64,000 bases of DNA, taken from contig NZ_PENI01000016.1 in NCBI RefSeq assembly GCF_003688995.1, forward strand, positions 1 to 64,000, written 5' to 3'. Shown one piece after another: positions 43,351-52,475 of the stretch. A model generated the notes under the pieces. It made no database searches. It worked only from the letters and a program-made list of their open reading frames with translations, and had not been told where the DNA came from. Numbering within the stretch: the first letter of the stretch is position 1; each line of letters starts with the position of its first letter. The position numbers were made by a program, and so were the translations under genes. Source of the stretch: Streptomyces shenzhenensis. Its GTDB lineage: Bacteria > Actinomycetota > Actinomycetes > Streptomycetales > Streptomycetaceae.

Positions 43351-45146
43351 CTCGCACCTTCCTTCGCCTTGGACACCGGCGCGTCGGTGCGGAGGGTTTC
43401 CTCGTCGAGGATCGAGTCGATCAACGACTTCGTGTACTCGTGCGCGGGACGGCTGAAGATCTGCCGCACTTCCCCGGTCTCCACGTCGCGGCCGTCCCGC
43501 ATCACCACCACCCGGTCGCACAGGTCGGCGACGACGCCGAAGTTGTGCGTGACCAGGAGTACGGCCATCTTCAGCTCGCGCTGCAACTCGCGGAGCAGGT
43601 CGAGGATCTCGGCCTGGACCGTCACGTCGAGCGCGGTGGTCGGCTCGTCGGCGATGAGCACCTTCGGATGCGTGGCGACGGCTCCGGCGATCAGCACCCG
43701 CTGTGCCATGCCGCCCGAGATCTGGTGCGGATACGAATCGAACGTGCGCTCGGGGTCGGGGATGCCCACGCGCGCCAGCAATTCGAGCACCCGCTGCCTG
43801 GCCTGCACGCGCGGCATCGTGCGCCGCAGCGCCTCGACGAGCTGGCTGCCGACGGTGAACGAAGGATCGAGGTTCGACATCGGCTCCTGGGGGATGTATG
43901 CCACGCCGGGACCGCGCAGCTTGCGGAGCTCTGCCGGAGTCATCGCGAGCAGAGGCCGGCCGTCGAGTGACGCCTCCTTCGCGGTGACGACCGCCTCGTG
44001 GGGAAGCAGACCCAGGATCGCGAATGCTGTCTGGGTCTTGCCGGAGCCCGACTCGCCGACAAGGCCGACGACTTCGCCGCTGTCAACGGTCAGCGAGACC
44101 TTGTGCACGACCTCGTTGAGCGACCCGTCGGGACGCGGATAGGCGATGCTGAGATCCTGCACGGTCAGCAACGCCTTCCCGGTCGGCTTCTCCGCCGCGG
44201 GAGCTGCCTCGTCCGCGTGCCTGGTCACATCCGCGATCGCACGACGGCTTCGCCGCCGCGCGGCAGTGGTCGTGCCGGCGAGGGCATCCCGGTAGGCGTT
44301 CGCGAACAGGATCAGGGAACCGGTGAGCGCGACCAGTCCGAGTGTCGGCCACAGCAGCTGGACCGGATGCCCGTACAAGTTCGTGAACGCCTGGGAGATC
44401 ATCGAACCGAAGCTCGGCGTATTCGCGCCGACGCCGAGAAACGCGAGGCCGGCCTGTACGTTGATGCAGATTGTGGCGATGAACGCGGCCTGGATGACGA
44501 TCGGGCCGCGCACGACGAAGAAGACGTGGCGTGTCAGGATCCGCCAGGTCGACAGCCCCGCCACCTTCGCGGCGTCGATGTACAGCTCGCGCCGGACGCC
44601 GATCACCATGTTCCGCACGAGGCGGTAGACGCCGGGCGAGAGCATGACACCGAGCAGCAGCATCGTCAGCTGATACGACCCACGGGTCACGGGCAGCAGC
44701 ACGATGAGGATGAGCAGGGTGGGCAGCGCCAGGACGAGGTTGAACACCCACGACGCGATCGAGTCGATGGCGCGGCCGACGTAACCGGCGATGAGGCCGA
44801 AGACGACACCGATGACGATCGAGACCCCGGTACCGATGAGTGCCGCCGTCAGAGAGACGCCGATCGAGGCGAGCAGGCGGGACCACATGTCGCGGCCCTG
44901 GGCGTCGCCGCCGAGCCACCATCCCTCCGTGCCGGTCGGCGCATTGACGTGTTCGACCGAGCTGTACATGGGATCGTGGCTGGTGATGACCGGTGCCAGC
45001 AGGCACAGCAGCGTCATGGCGGCCAGGGTGACAACCGACCCGACTGCCATCGGGTTGCGCAGGAGCGCACGCGTGACGCGCCGCTTCCGCTTTGCCGGCG
45101 CGGCGGCTGTCCGATCGGGCCCAGGGGGTGCGAGCTGCTGGGACAT
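43347..45146 (-). CDS. fused ABC permease (DppC) and ATPase (DppD)
   Basis: A 599-aa single chain. Residues about 1-310 form the DppC-type permease (NPMAVGSVVTLAAMTLLCLL, EAA-like loop KVAGLSTWRILTRHV). Residues about 330-599 form a DppD-type ATPase (GESGSGKTQ, ISGGMAQRVLIAGAVATHP, LIADEPTTALD). No internal stop is present. Both ends overlap neighbours by ATGA. Natural permease-ATPase fusions are known among actinobacterial peptide and nickel-type importers. It gives the complex a built-in pairing of one membrane half and one ATPase. Confidence 0.93.
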   Translation of the reverse strand: MSQQLAPPGPDRTAAAPAKRKRRVTRALLRNPMAVGSVVTLAAMTLLCLLAPVITSHDPMYSSVEHVNAPTGTEGWWLGGDAQGRDMWSRLLASIGVSLTAALIGTGVSIVIGVVFGLIAGYVGRAIDSIASWVFNLVLALPTLLILIVLLPVTRGSYQLTMLLLGVMLSPGVYRLVRNMVIGVRRELYIDAAKVAGLSTWRILTRHVFFVVRGPIVIQAAFIATICINVQAGLAFLGVGANTPSFGSMISQAFTNLYGHPVQLLWPTLGLVALTGSLILFANAYRDALAGTTTAARRRSRRAIADVTRHADEAAPAAEKPTGKALLTVQDLSIAYPRPDGSLNEVVHKVSLTVDSGEVVGLVGESGSGKTQTAFAILGLLPHEAVVTAKEASLDGRPLLAMTPAELRKLRGPGVAYIPQEPMSNLDPSFTVGSQLVEALRRTMPRVQARQRVLELLARVGIPDPERTFDSYPHQISGGMAQRVLIAGAVATHPKVLIADEPTTALDVTVQAEILDLLRELQRELKMAVLLVTHNFGVVADLCDRVVVMRDGRDVETGEVRQIFSRPAHEYTKSLIDSILDEETLRTDAPVSKAKEGAR

Positions 45147-46084
45147 CAGGTTCTCACTTTCGGGTTCAGCCAACCCTGCGCGACATCCACGATCAGGTTC
45201 ACGGTGACGACGAGCACGACGCTCACGAGCGTGACCCCCAGCAGCACCGGGAAGTCGCCCTGCACGGTGGCGTTCATCGCGTAGGCGCCGTAGCCGGGCA
45301 GTGCGAAGATCCGCTCGATGAACAGTGAGGCCCCGAAGATGCCGATGAATTGGAGCGAGAAGACGGTGAGGGCCGGTCCGGCGGCGTTGCGCAGGGCGTG
45401 CTTGCCCAGGATCGCTCGCTCGGAGACGCCGCGGCTGCGGAGCGTGCGGATGTAGTCGAGCCCGAGTTCGTCGACGAGCGAGCCGCGGATCTGCGCGGCG
45501 AGACCGGCGATACCACCGACGGCCAGAGTGACGGAGGGCAGGATGATCGACGCCAGCCAGTGGCCGGGTGAGCGAGTGATCGGTACGAACCCGATCGAAG
45601 GTACCCATCGCAGCACGATGGCGAACAGGTAGACCAGGCCGATCGCGATGATGATGACCGGGAAGACGTACGAAATGGTGCCGATCGACTGCAGCACGCG
45701 GTCGACGACGCCGCCCCGCGCGGCGGCCGTGATGCCCAGTGCGAGGCTCGCGATCAGAGTGATCAGCACCGCGACGATCACCATCGAGAACGTGACCGGG
45801 AGGCGGTTGGACAGAGCCGCAGCGACGGGCTCGGAGGTGAAGTACGACACGCCCAGGTCGCCATGGACCGCGCTCGTGATCCAGTCGAAGTATTGCTCGA
45901 ACAGCGGTCGGTCCAGCCCGAGATTCTCGTTGAGGATCGCGACCTGCTCGTCGGACGCGGAGGGCCCGAGGATGTTGCGGGCGATCTGGATGCTCGTGCC
46001 GTAGGTCAGGAAGAACACAAGAGACGTGACGACGACGATCACGATGATCCCGCTCACGAGTCTGCGTAGGAGAAAGAGGATCAT
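45146..46084 (-). CDS. ABC transporter permease (DppB/OppB type)
   Basis: A 312-aa permease with about six helices. The family start FLLRRLVSGIIVIVVVTSLV and the loop LDYIRTLRSRGVSERAILGK are clear. The ATG at 46084 follows GAGG by 7 bases. It partners the DppC half of the fusion. Its first 17 or so codons recur, degraded and without a start codon, at 47893-47945, beyond the MHS symporter gene. Confidence 0.93.
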   Translation of the reverse strand: MILFLLRRLVSGIIVIVVVTSLVFFLTYGTSIQIARNILGPSASDEQVAILNENLGLDRPLFEQYFDWITSAVHGDLGVSYFTSEPVAAALSNRLPVTFSMVIVAVLITLIASLALGITAAARGGVVDRVLQSIGTISYVFPVIIIAIGLVYLFAIVLRWVPSIGFVPITRSPGHWLASIILPSVTLAVGGIAGLAAQIRGSLVDELGLDYIRTLRSRGVSERAILGKHALRNAAGPALTVFSLQFIGIFGASLFIERIFALPGYGAYAMNATVQGDFPVLLGVTLVSVVLVVTVNLIVDVAQGWLNPKVRT

Positions 46085-46245
46085 GCGCTGACCTCGCGGC
46101 GCGCGGAGGCCTCGTTGGGGGCGCTCGGTATGGGCATCGACAACTCCACGTCATTGTGTCGCTGACGGATGTGTCAGCAGTTCAGCTATGTGATGCGGCA
46201 CGTAATGATGTGCAGGCGGGTTGTGCGCGAGCGGGAATTGGCCGC

Positions 46246-46365
46246 TCAGGAAGACGGCGGTAACGCGATCCCCCGGCGTTGCGCTCGTTGCGGAGCGAAC
46301 TGCATGAGTTCGAGCACGAGCAGTTGGCTGCACTTGGTGTGGATGTCGGCCACGACGAAGCCGAG
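46246..46365 (-). pseudogene. VOC gene remnant (3' end, internal deletion)
   Basis: 120 bp that match the intact VOC gene (47970-48043 plus 48140-48185) with only two mismatches. A 96-bp piece is missing, with CGA at the junction. It includes the former stop but no start. It lies between dppB and the MHS symporter, showing the VOC 3' end was duplicated here. The sequence at 46085-46245 has no gene. Confidence 0.85.
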
Positions 46366-46400
46366 ATTCTCACCATTCCTTCGGGTGAGCTGATGTGGCA

Positions 46401-47783
46401 TCAGTCGGCTCGGCCGGTTGCTGTCGTTCTAGCCCGGGCCGCATGCTCTGCTGGCCGGCTTCCTCCGCGAAGCTCGTCGATGGTGAGCGCTTCGAGCTTG
46501 CGCCCCCGTGTCTCGGGGCCGAGCGCCAGGACCACACCACCGAAGACGCACGCAGCCACAACATATACCGAGAGCAGCCAGGGCTTGCCATCGCCGGCGG
46601 CGACGAGCGCTGCCGCAATCAGCGGCGTGAGCCCTCCAGCGGTAGCACCGGCGACCTCCCTGCTGAAAGCCAACGAAGCGTACCTTGCGCGCGCGGTGAA
46701 CAGCTCCGAGAAGAACGCCGCCTGCGGGCCCGAGATCGCAGAAACACCTATCGCGAAAATCGCGACCAGAGCGACCGTGATCCAGAGCGGAGAACGCGTA
46801 CCGTCCACGATCCAGAAGAACGGATATATGGAGAGAGCGCAAAAAGCGACGCCTCCGAGAACTACCGGTCTGCGGCCGATCCTGTCCGACAGAGCACCGA
46901 ACAGAGGCAGGGTCACGATGGTGGCGGCGGACGCGACGACACCCGCGGTAGGAGCCACGGACGGCGCCAGATTGACCGTCCCCGTCAGGTAGGCGGGCAA
47001 GAAGACGTTCAGGTACACGACCGTATTCGAAGCGACCATGGTGCCGAAGAGGACGAACATCCCCTTCTTCTCGTGCCGGAACGCGCTCGACAACGGTGCG
47101 ACGGTGCGCTTCTGCTGGTCGGGCTTCGCCTCCACGAACGCCGGTGACTCCGGGATCCGAAGACGGATCCACAGCGCGAAAGCGATGATCAACGCACTGG
47201 CCGCGAACGGGATCCGCCAGCCCCAGGACAGGAACTGTTCCTCCGGAAGGCTGGCGACCAATGCGAACGCACCCGATCCCATGACGCCGCCCAGAAAAAT
47301 GCCCACCATCGGCCACGAACCCCACATGCCGCGACGGCGAGCGGCCGCATGCTCCACCGACATGATCGCCGCGCCACCGAATTCGGCGCCCGCACCGATA
47401 CTCTGAACGACGCGAAGAAGTACCAGGATCACCGGGGACCAGATGCCCGCTTGTGCATAGGTCGGCACGAATGCCATCAGCGTGGTGGAGATGCCCATGA
47501 CGAGCAAGGTGACGACGAGGATCTTCCTGCGCCCCATGATGTCACCGAGCCGCCCGAAGATCAGCCCGCCCAATGGACGAATGAAATACGCCACACCGAA
47601 CGTGGCGAAGGCGAGAAGTGTCGCGACGGTTGGGTCGCTGTTGACGAAGATGACTTTGTTGAATACCAGTCCTGCGGCCAGGCCGTACAAACCGAAGTCG
47701 TACCACTCGAGTGCGGAACCGACCAGGGCAGCCGCTGCCACCCTGAACGTTCCTTGCTGTGCGTCCTCTGTTGAAGACATCAT
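46401..47783 (-). CDS. MHS-family MFS transporter (metabolite:H+ symporter)
   Basis: A 460-aa transporter with 12 predicted helices. The family start LVGSALEWYDFGLYGLAAGL and the loop signature GRLGDIMGRRK (with its repeat LSDRIGRRPV in the second half) identify the metabolite:H+ symporter branch (ShiA, ProP, KgtP relatives), which carries organic or sugar acids. Two ATGs (47783, 47780) follow GAGG. It is bracketed by partial duplicates of its neighbours (VOC 3' end on one side, dppB 5' end on the other), so it looks inserted. Confidence 0.92.
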   Translation of the reverse strand: MMSSTEDAQQGTFRVAAAALVGSALEWYDFGLYGLAAGLVFNKVIFVNSDPTVATLLAFATFGVAYFIRPLGGLIFGRLGDIMGRRKILVVTLLVMGISTTLMAFVPTYAQAGIWSPVILVLLRVVQSIGAGAEFGGAAIMSVEHAAARRRGMWGSWPMVGIFLGGVMGSGAFALVASLPEEQFLSWGWRIPFAASALIIAFALWIRLRIPESPAFVEAKPDQQKRTVAPLSSAFRHEKKGMFVLFGTMVASNTVVYLNVFLPAYLTGTVNLAPSVAPTAGVVASAATIVTLPLFGALSDRIGRRPVVLGGVAFCALSIYPFFWIVDGTRSPLWITVALVAIFAIGVSAISGPQAAFFSELFTARARYASLAFSREVAGATAGGLTPLIAAALVAAGDGKPWLLSVYVVAACVFGGVVLALGPETRGRKLEALTIDELRGGSRPAEHAARARTTATGRAD

Positions 47784-47892
47784 CGTCCTCTGCGAGTTCG
47801 TATCGTGCGGGAGTGAAAGGATTTGCGGGACAAATGCCGACGCGATGTTCCTCGGTCGACCGGGCGAGGAACGTGATCTGTCCGCTGAAGAC

Positions 47893-47945
47893 GGTGATCA
47901 CGATGATCCCGCTCACGAGTCTGCGCAGCAGGAAGCAGATTATGC
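47893..47945 (-). pseudogene. dppB 5'-end remnant
   Basis: About 50 bp matching the start of dppB (46034-46086), still encoding FLLRRLVSGIIVI, but the ATG has become ATA. By eye about 7 mismatches in 47 aligned bases. It lies between the VOC stop and the MHS symporter start. Confidence 0.75.
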
Positions 47946-47969
47946 TGGGTGCCGGACTGGATCGGCAGT

Positions 47970-48488
47970 TCAGGAAGACGGCGGTAACGCGATCCCCAGG
48001 CGTTGCGCTCGTTGCGGAGCGAACTGCATGAGTTCGAGCACGATGCCGTCGGGGTCGCGGAAGTAGCACGCGTAGCCGCCGGCGTTCGCACCCTCGGTCA
48101 CCAGCACGGGCAGGTTCACGAAGTCGACTCCCTCCGCGAGCAGTTGGCTGCACTTGGTGTGGATGTCGGCGACGACGAAGCCGAGGTGGGCGGCGCCCGC
48201 CTGGTTCACCCCGAGCCCCACAGCATGCTCGCCCTGGCCCTCGACGTACTGGATCAGCTCCAGGACATGCGTGGAGAAGCGCGGGGGCGATCCGGGCAGG
48301 GCGAACTGCGCGACCTCGAGCACGGCGTCCGAAACGCCGACGAGGGCGCGGATGTAGGCGTTGTCGCTGTGCTGGCGATGGATCAGCTCAAGGCCGAGCA
48401 CCCGTCCGTACCAGTCGACCGAACGCTCGATGTCGGTGACCGTGAAGCCGACGTGGAGCACATCGGCGAACATCCCGTTGGCGTTCAT
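47970..48488 (-). CDS. VOC-family protein (glyoxalase-fold)
   Basis: A 172-aa VOC protein with LHVGFTVTDIERSVDWYGRV (His), HVLELIQY (Glu), AHLGFVVADI (His) and IVLELMQF (Glu) at metal-ligand positions. Its ATG overlaps the stop of the upstream SDR (ATGA). The part of its 3' end that survives at 46246-46365 is nearly identical, so that copying is recent. It resembles the VOC at 31069 closely, suggesting related substrates. Confidence 0.88.
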   Translation of the reverse strand: MNANGMFADVLHVGFTVTDIERSVDWYGRVLGLELIHRQHSDNAYIRALVGVSDAVLEVAQFALPGSPPRFSTHVLELIQYVEGQGEHAVGLGVNQAGAAHLGFVVADIHTKCSQLLAEGVDFVNLPVLVTEGANAGGYACYFRDPDGIVLELMQFAPQRAQRLGIALPPSS

Positions 48489-49276
48489 CTGCGCAGCCAC
48501 CCGCCGTCGACGTCGAGGGTGACACCAGTGATGAAGCTTGCCGCGTCAGAGAGCAGGAACATGGATGCGCGGGCGATCTCGACGGGGTCGGCGGTGCGGC
48601 GCAGGGGAACGCTCGTGTTGATCAGGTCGTCGACCTCTTTGCTCCGCACACCGCCGCGCACCATGGGCGTCTCGACGAGCCCCGGGGCGACCGCGTTGAC
48701 CCGGATACCGTGCGAACCGAACGTCTTCGCGAACCCCTTGGTCATCGACGAGACGCCGGCTTTCGTGGACGCGTACACCCACGAACCGGACATGAGCCCG
48801 AGGTGTCCGGAGATGGACGACACGAGCACGACGGAGCCGGCGCGGTCGCGGGCGATCAGTTGCCGGCAGAACCCGCGCGTCAAGAACCAGGATGCGCGCT
48901 GGTTGACCGAAACCTGGAGGTCCCAGTCGTCGAGGGTGACGTCGTTGATGTCGTCGCGGCGGATGATCAGCCCGGCGGCGTGGAACAGATGGTCGGGTTC
49001 GTACTGCGCGAGCTTCGCGATCGCCGATTCGACCGCGGCGTGATCGGCCAGATCGGCGACGAGTTCACCGATGGGCGCCGCTCCACCGGCCTGTTCGATC
49101 AACCCGCGGGTCTCCTTGAGACCCTCCGCGTTCCGATCGACGGTGACGACCTGGGCTCCGGCCAGCGCGCACTCCTCGGCGGTGGCGCGGCCGATGCCTG
49201 ATGCGGCGCCGGTGACGACGATCACCTGGTCAGTGAGACTGGTGGCCGAGTTCCACGACGGGTGCTGCCGTCTCAT
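48485..49276 (-). CDS. SDR-family oxidoreductase (importer unit)
   Basis: A 263-aa SDR: TGAASGIGRATAEE, acidic TVDRN after strand 2 (NAD preference), YASTKAG catalytic motif and GVTLDVDGGW near the end. The ATG at 49276 follows GGAGA. The NAG motif is replaced by FHAAGLI. It is translationally coupled to the VOC gene downstream and follows the muconolactone-isomerase-like gene by 50 bp. Confidence 0.88.
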   Translation of the reverse strand: MRRQHPSWNSATSLTDQVIVVTGAASGIGRATAEECALAGAQVVTVDRNAEGLKETRGLIEQAGGAAPIGELVADLADHAAVESAIAKLAQYEPDHLFHAAGLIIRRDDINDVTLDDWDLQVSVNQRASWFLTRGFCRQLIARDRAGSVVLVSSISGHLGLMSGSWVYASTKAGVSSMTKGFAKTFGSHGIRVNAVAPGLVETPMVRGGVRSKEVDDLINTSVPLRRTADPVEIARASMFLLSDAASFITGVTLDVDGGWLRR

Positions 49277-49326
49277 GGGGTTCTCCTCTTCGCTGAGCGG
49301 TATGTGCGGTGGGTGTTCCGTGGGTG

Positions 49327-50295
49327 TCACGCGGGCGCCGACGGCCGCCGAACGCTGGCTGCCCACCCGTCGATTCGTGATCTCATGTCGCGCAGGAACG
49401 ACGCGATCTGGTCCCCGGACAGCCGCGCTGTCCGGGCGGTCGCGTCGATCGTGACGAGGCGACGGATCTGCATGACGTCGTCGCCACCGTCGAAAGCCCT
49501 GGCGACGACGCGTGGGGTGAGCGGGCCGATATGGATGTCGAGGTCGTGGTCGGCGTGCTCGTGGCGGATCTCGACGCCGTCGACGCCCTCCGAGTGCCAC
49601 AAGCCGATCACGATCGCCGCGTCAGCCGACGCGACTGGGACCGGGGCCGGACCGGTACTGCCGGTGAGACCGGAGTATTCGATGCGGGCCTTGGGCAGGG
49701 CACGGGCCGCGGCCTCGATACTTCGCGCGATCGCCGAGACGGCGTCCGCAGAATCGGCCGCCAGCGTGACGTCCACGTCGACGCGGGCGGAGATCCGATC
49801 GGCCGTGTCGGTGTGGTGGCGGGACGCAGCCACCGCCGACGCGTCCGGCTGCCGATCGCTCCGCCTGCGGATCGTCACTCCGGGCAGCTCCGGCAGTTCG
49901 ATGACGCCGCGCCGCACGCCGGTGGCGCGTTCCCGCGTCCTCAGCGGCGGCAGCGGGTCGAGTGTGATCCGGCTGCGCGGGTTTCTCGCCGGTGCGTCGC
50001 AGCGCGCGAGCCGGGGATCGCTCGGATGCTCGGTGAGCCGGGCCCACTCGATCCGCATGTACGGCCGTAGCGGGAGGCTGTCGAGGATTCCCCGCAGTGC
50101 CTCCTCACCGGGAGCGCGCCAGATGCCCGCGTTCGCCCACCGTCCCTCGACCCGCCACAGGGCGACGACGCTGCCGTCGGCCGCAAGTTCGCGGGCCCGC
50201 CGGGCCTCCGCGGCGCGGAGCCGGTCCACAGCGGCGGCATCGAGGCCGCCGGTGTCGATCTCGATGTTGACGAGGAACTCGACGAGATCGCTCAC
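49327..50295 (-). CDS. muconolactone-isomerase-like domain with unknown C-terminal domain
   Basis: 322 aa. The first 90 or so residues resemble muconolactone isomerase (FLVNIEIDTGGLDAAAVDRL, EARRARELAADGSVVALWRV, ILDSLPLRPYM), normally a free 90-95 aa enzyme. The remaining 230 residues form a domain I do not recognise, with an Arg-rich linker, a possible second alpha/beta ferredoxin-like repeat (ISARVDVDVTLAADSADAVS) and SFLRDMRSRI near the end. The GTG start overlaps the E1 stop (GTGA). The isomerase activity is not assured. Confidence 0.65.
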   Translation of the reverse strand: MSDLVEFLVNIEIDTGGLDAAAVDRLRAAEARRARELAADGSVVALWRVEGRWANAGIWRAPGEEALRGILDSLPLRPYMRIEWARLTEHPSDPRLARCDAPARNPRSRITLDPLPPLRTRERATGVRRGVIELPELPGVTIRRRSDRQPDASAVAASRHHTDTADRISARVDVDVTLAADSADAVSAIARSIEAAARALPKARIEYSGLTGSTGPAPVPVASADAAIVIGLWHSEGVDGVEIRHEHADHDLDIHIGPLTPRVVARAFDGGDDVMQIRRLVTIDATARTARLSGDQIASFLRDMRSRIDGWAASVRRPSAPA

Positions 50296-52244
50296 TGTTT
50301 CACGGCTTCCCGAACGGCCGCTGCGATCGAGTCGGCGCTGGGCAGGAGGAGCTCTTGCAGGGCGGGGGCGGACGGCATCCGCACATCCGGCGTGCCCACC
50401 CGCACCACCGGGTGCCGCAGTTGATCGAAGTGGCTTTCCGTGATCACAGCGGAGACCTCGGCGCCGAACCCACCGTGGAGGAAAGCCTCGTGCGCCACCA
50501 CGACCCGGCCACCGGACTGCGCCACGGCGCGGGCGATCGCCGCCTCGTCGAGCGGACGCACCCAGCGTAGATCGAGGACCGTCGCGCTCACACCCTCCGC
50601 CTGCAACCGGTCGGCGGCCTGGAGCGCCGGCGCCACCATCGAGCCCCAGGTGATGATGGCGACGTCACCGCCGTCGCGGTGGAACTTCGCGCCCGCAGCG
50701 ATCTCCGACGGGCCCTCGAACCGTACGAGTCCGGCGTCCTGGTACATCGAGCGGTGCTCGATGAGCACGACCGGGTCCGGATCCTCGATCGCCGCCAGCG
50801 TCATCGCGTACGCGTCCTGCGGCGTGGCCGGGAGGCCGACCTTGATGCCGGGCACATGAGCGAGGACCGCCTCGATGCTCTGGGAATGCTGAGCACACGA
50901 ACCGGAGGTGACGCCCTGCTGCATCCGGATCACCAACGGCGCCGACACCTTGCCGCGGTTGATGTACCGCACGTTCGATGCCTGGTTCACGATCTGGTCG
51001 AGCGCGACGAACACGAAGTCCGCCCACATGATCTCGACCACCGGGCGCATCCCCTCCATCGCGGCGCCCACCGCAGAGCCGAGGATCGCTGCCTCGGAGA
51101 TCGGCGTGTCGAAGACCCGCTCAGAGCCGAACTCCTTCTGCAACGTGCGGGTCACGCCGAAGATACCGCCGGCGAAACCGACGTCCTCGCCGTAGACCAG
51201 AACCTCGGGGCGGCGGGTCATCGCGTCCTTCAACGCCTCGTTGACCGCACGGAAGTACGGGACTTCCTTGGGCTCGACCGACGCGGCCACGGTGGGCGCC
51301 GGGAGGTCGGGCGCGTAGAGGTGGTCGAGGACGCCCTCGCTCGACGGTGCCGGCGCCTGCCGGGTGCGCTCGGCGAGCGCGGCGATCTGCTGGGCCACCT
51401 CGGCGTCGACCCGCGCGACCTCGGCCTCCGGGAGCCCTTCGAGCTCGCGGAACCGCGTCAGCGGGTCGACCGCCTGTGCCGCCTCGATGTCCTGGGCGGG
51501 ACGGTAGTGCTGAATGTCCTTGTTGTAGTGACCGGACAGTCGCGCCGTCTTGAACTCGATGAACACCGGGCCGCGTCCCTCGCGGCACGTCTGCGCGGCC
51601 TCGCCCACGACCTCATACACGGCGACCGGGTCGTTGCCGTCGACGACGTGGGCCTCGATGCCAAGTCCCTGAGCCCGGACCGCGAGGTGCTCGCCGCGCG
51701 TCGTGGCCGTGATCGGAGTCATCTCCGACCATCCGTTGTTCTCACAGACGAAGATCACCGGGAGGTTCTTCGCCGCCGCGAACACCATCGCCTCGGTGGT
51801 CCCACCCTGGTTCATGGCTCCGTCGCCGAACGACGCGAGCACGGCTCTGCCGTCGCCGCGGAACTGGGAGGCCATCGCCACACCGTCGGCTATGGGCAGG
51901 CCGGCGCCGATGATGGAGTTCTCGCCGAGGAACCCGACCTCGGGCGCGCTGAGCAGCGGCGAACCCGAGCGACCGCCGTTGGTGCCCTCCGCCCGCTGAG
52001 CGATCTCGGCCATGACCGCGAACGGGTCGGCGCCCGCCGCAAGCGCCCAGCCGTGTCCACGGTAGGTCGACAGCACACGGTCACCCGGCCGCAGCGCCGC
52101 CATGGCGCCGACCGGGATCGCCTCCTGTCCCAGGCACAGGTGGATGGATCCGGCGACATGGCCTTCCCGTCCCAGTTCGAGGACCTGCTCCTCGAATCCC
52201 CGGATGAAGGCCATACGCCGATACATCTCAAGCCGTTCGATCAC
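50292..52244 (-). CDS. fused alpha-beta E1, 2-oxoacid/acetoin dehydrogenase type (ThDP)
   Basis: 650 aa joining E1-alpha (about 1-315) and E1-beta (about 325-650). The alpha half has the ThDP motif GDGAMNQG...CENNGWSE and FRGDGRAV. The beta half has YGEDVGFAGGIFGVTRTLQ, PISEAAILGSAVGAAM and a transketolase C-terminal domain. The GTG start follows AAAGGGAG. No E2 or E3 gene is in the window, so it may use a remote E2 or act alone, for example as a C-C lyase or hydrolase on a diketone or 2-oxoacid (inference). It heads the importer unit. Confidence 0.9.
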   Translation of the reverse strand: MIERLEMYRRMAFIRGFEEQVLELGREGHVAGSIHLCLGQEAIPVGAMAALRPGDRVLSTYRGHGWALAAGADPFAVMAEIAQRAEGTNGGRSGSPLLSAPEVGFLGENSIIGAGLPIADGVAMASQFRGDGRAVLASFGDGAMNQGGTTEAMVFAAAKNLPVIFVCENNGWSEMTPITATTRGEHLAVRAQGLGIEAHVVDGNDPVAVYEVVGEAAQTCREGRGPVFIEFKTARLSGHYNKDIQHYRPAQDIEAAQAVDPLTRFRELEGLPEAEVARVDAEVAQQIAALAERTRQAPAPSSEGVLDHLYAPDLPAPTVAASVEPKEVPYFRAVNEALKDAMTRRPEVLVYGEDVGFAGGIFGVTRTLQKEFGSERVFDTPISEAAILGSAVGAAMEGMRPVVEIMWADFVFVALDQIVNQASNVRYINRGKVSAPLVIRMQQGVTSGSCAQHSQSIEAVLAHVPGIKVGLPATPQDAYAMTLAAIEDPDPVVLIEHRSMYQDAGLVRFEGPSEIAAGAKFHRDGGDVAIITWGSMVAPALQAADRLQAEGVSATVLDLRWVRPLDEAAIARAVAQSGGRVVVAHEAFLHGGFGAEVSAVITESHFDQLRHPVVRVGTPDVRMPSAPALQELLLPSADSIAAAVREAVKQ

Positions 52245-52475
52245 CGTTGCTCCCTTTCCTCACTCGCCCGTGACCGTGCTGGGCCGGCGCACACGGCACA
52301 CCTGGATTTCAACACTATGAATGACGATTTCATTCTGTTCAAGTCTTGTGATCTCGATGCGCAGTGTCACCGGCCCGGGACCGGGGACACAACGGCGCAG
52401 TGACCAGACGGCGTTGGGCACAACCAGGTCCATCCGCTCGGACGGCTCCCGCAGTCGGGCGTCGAGTGACCCGGA

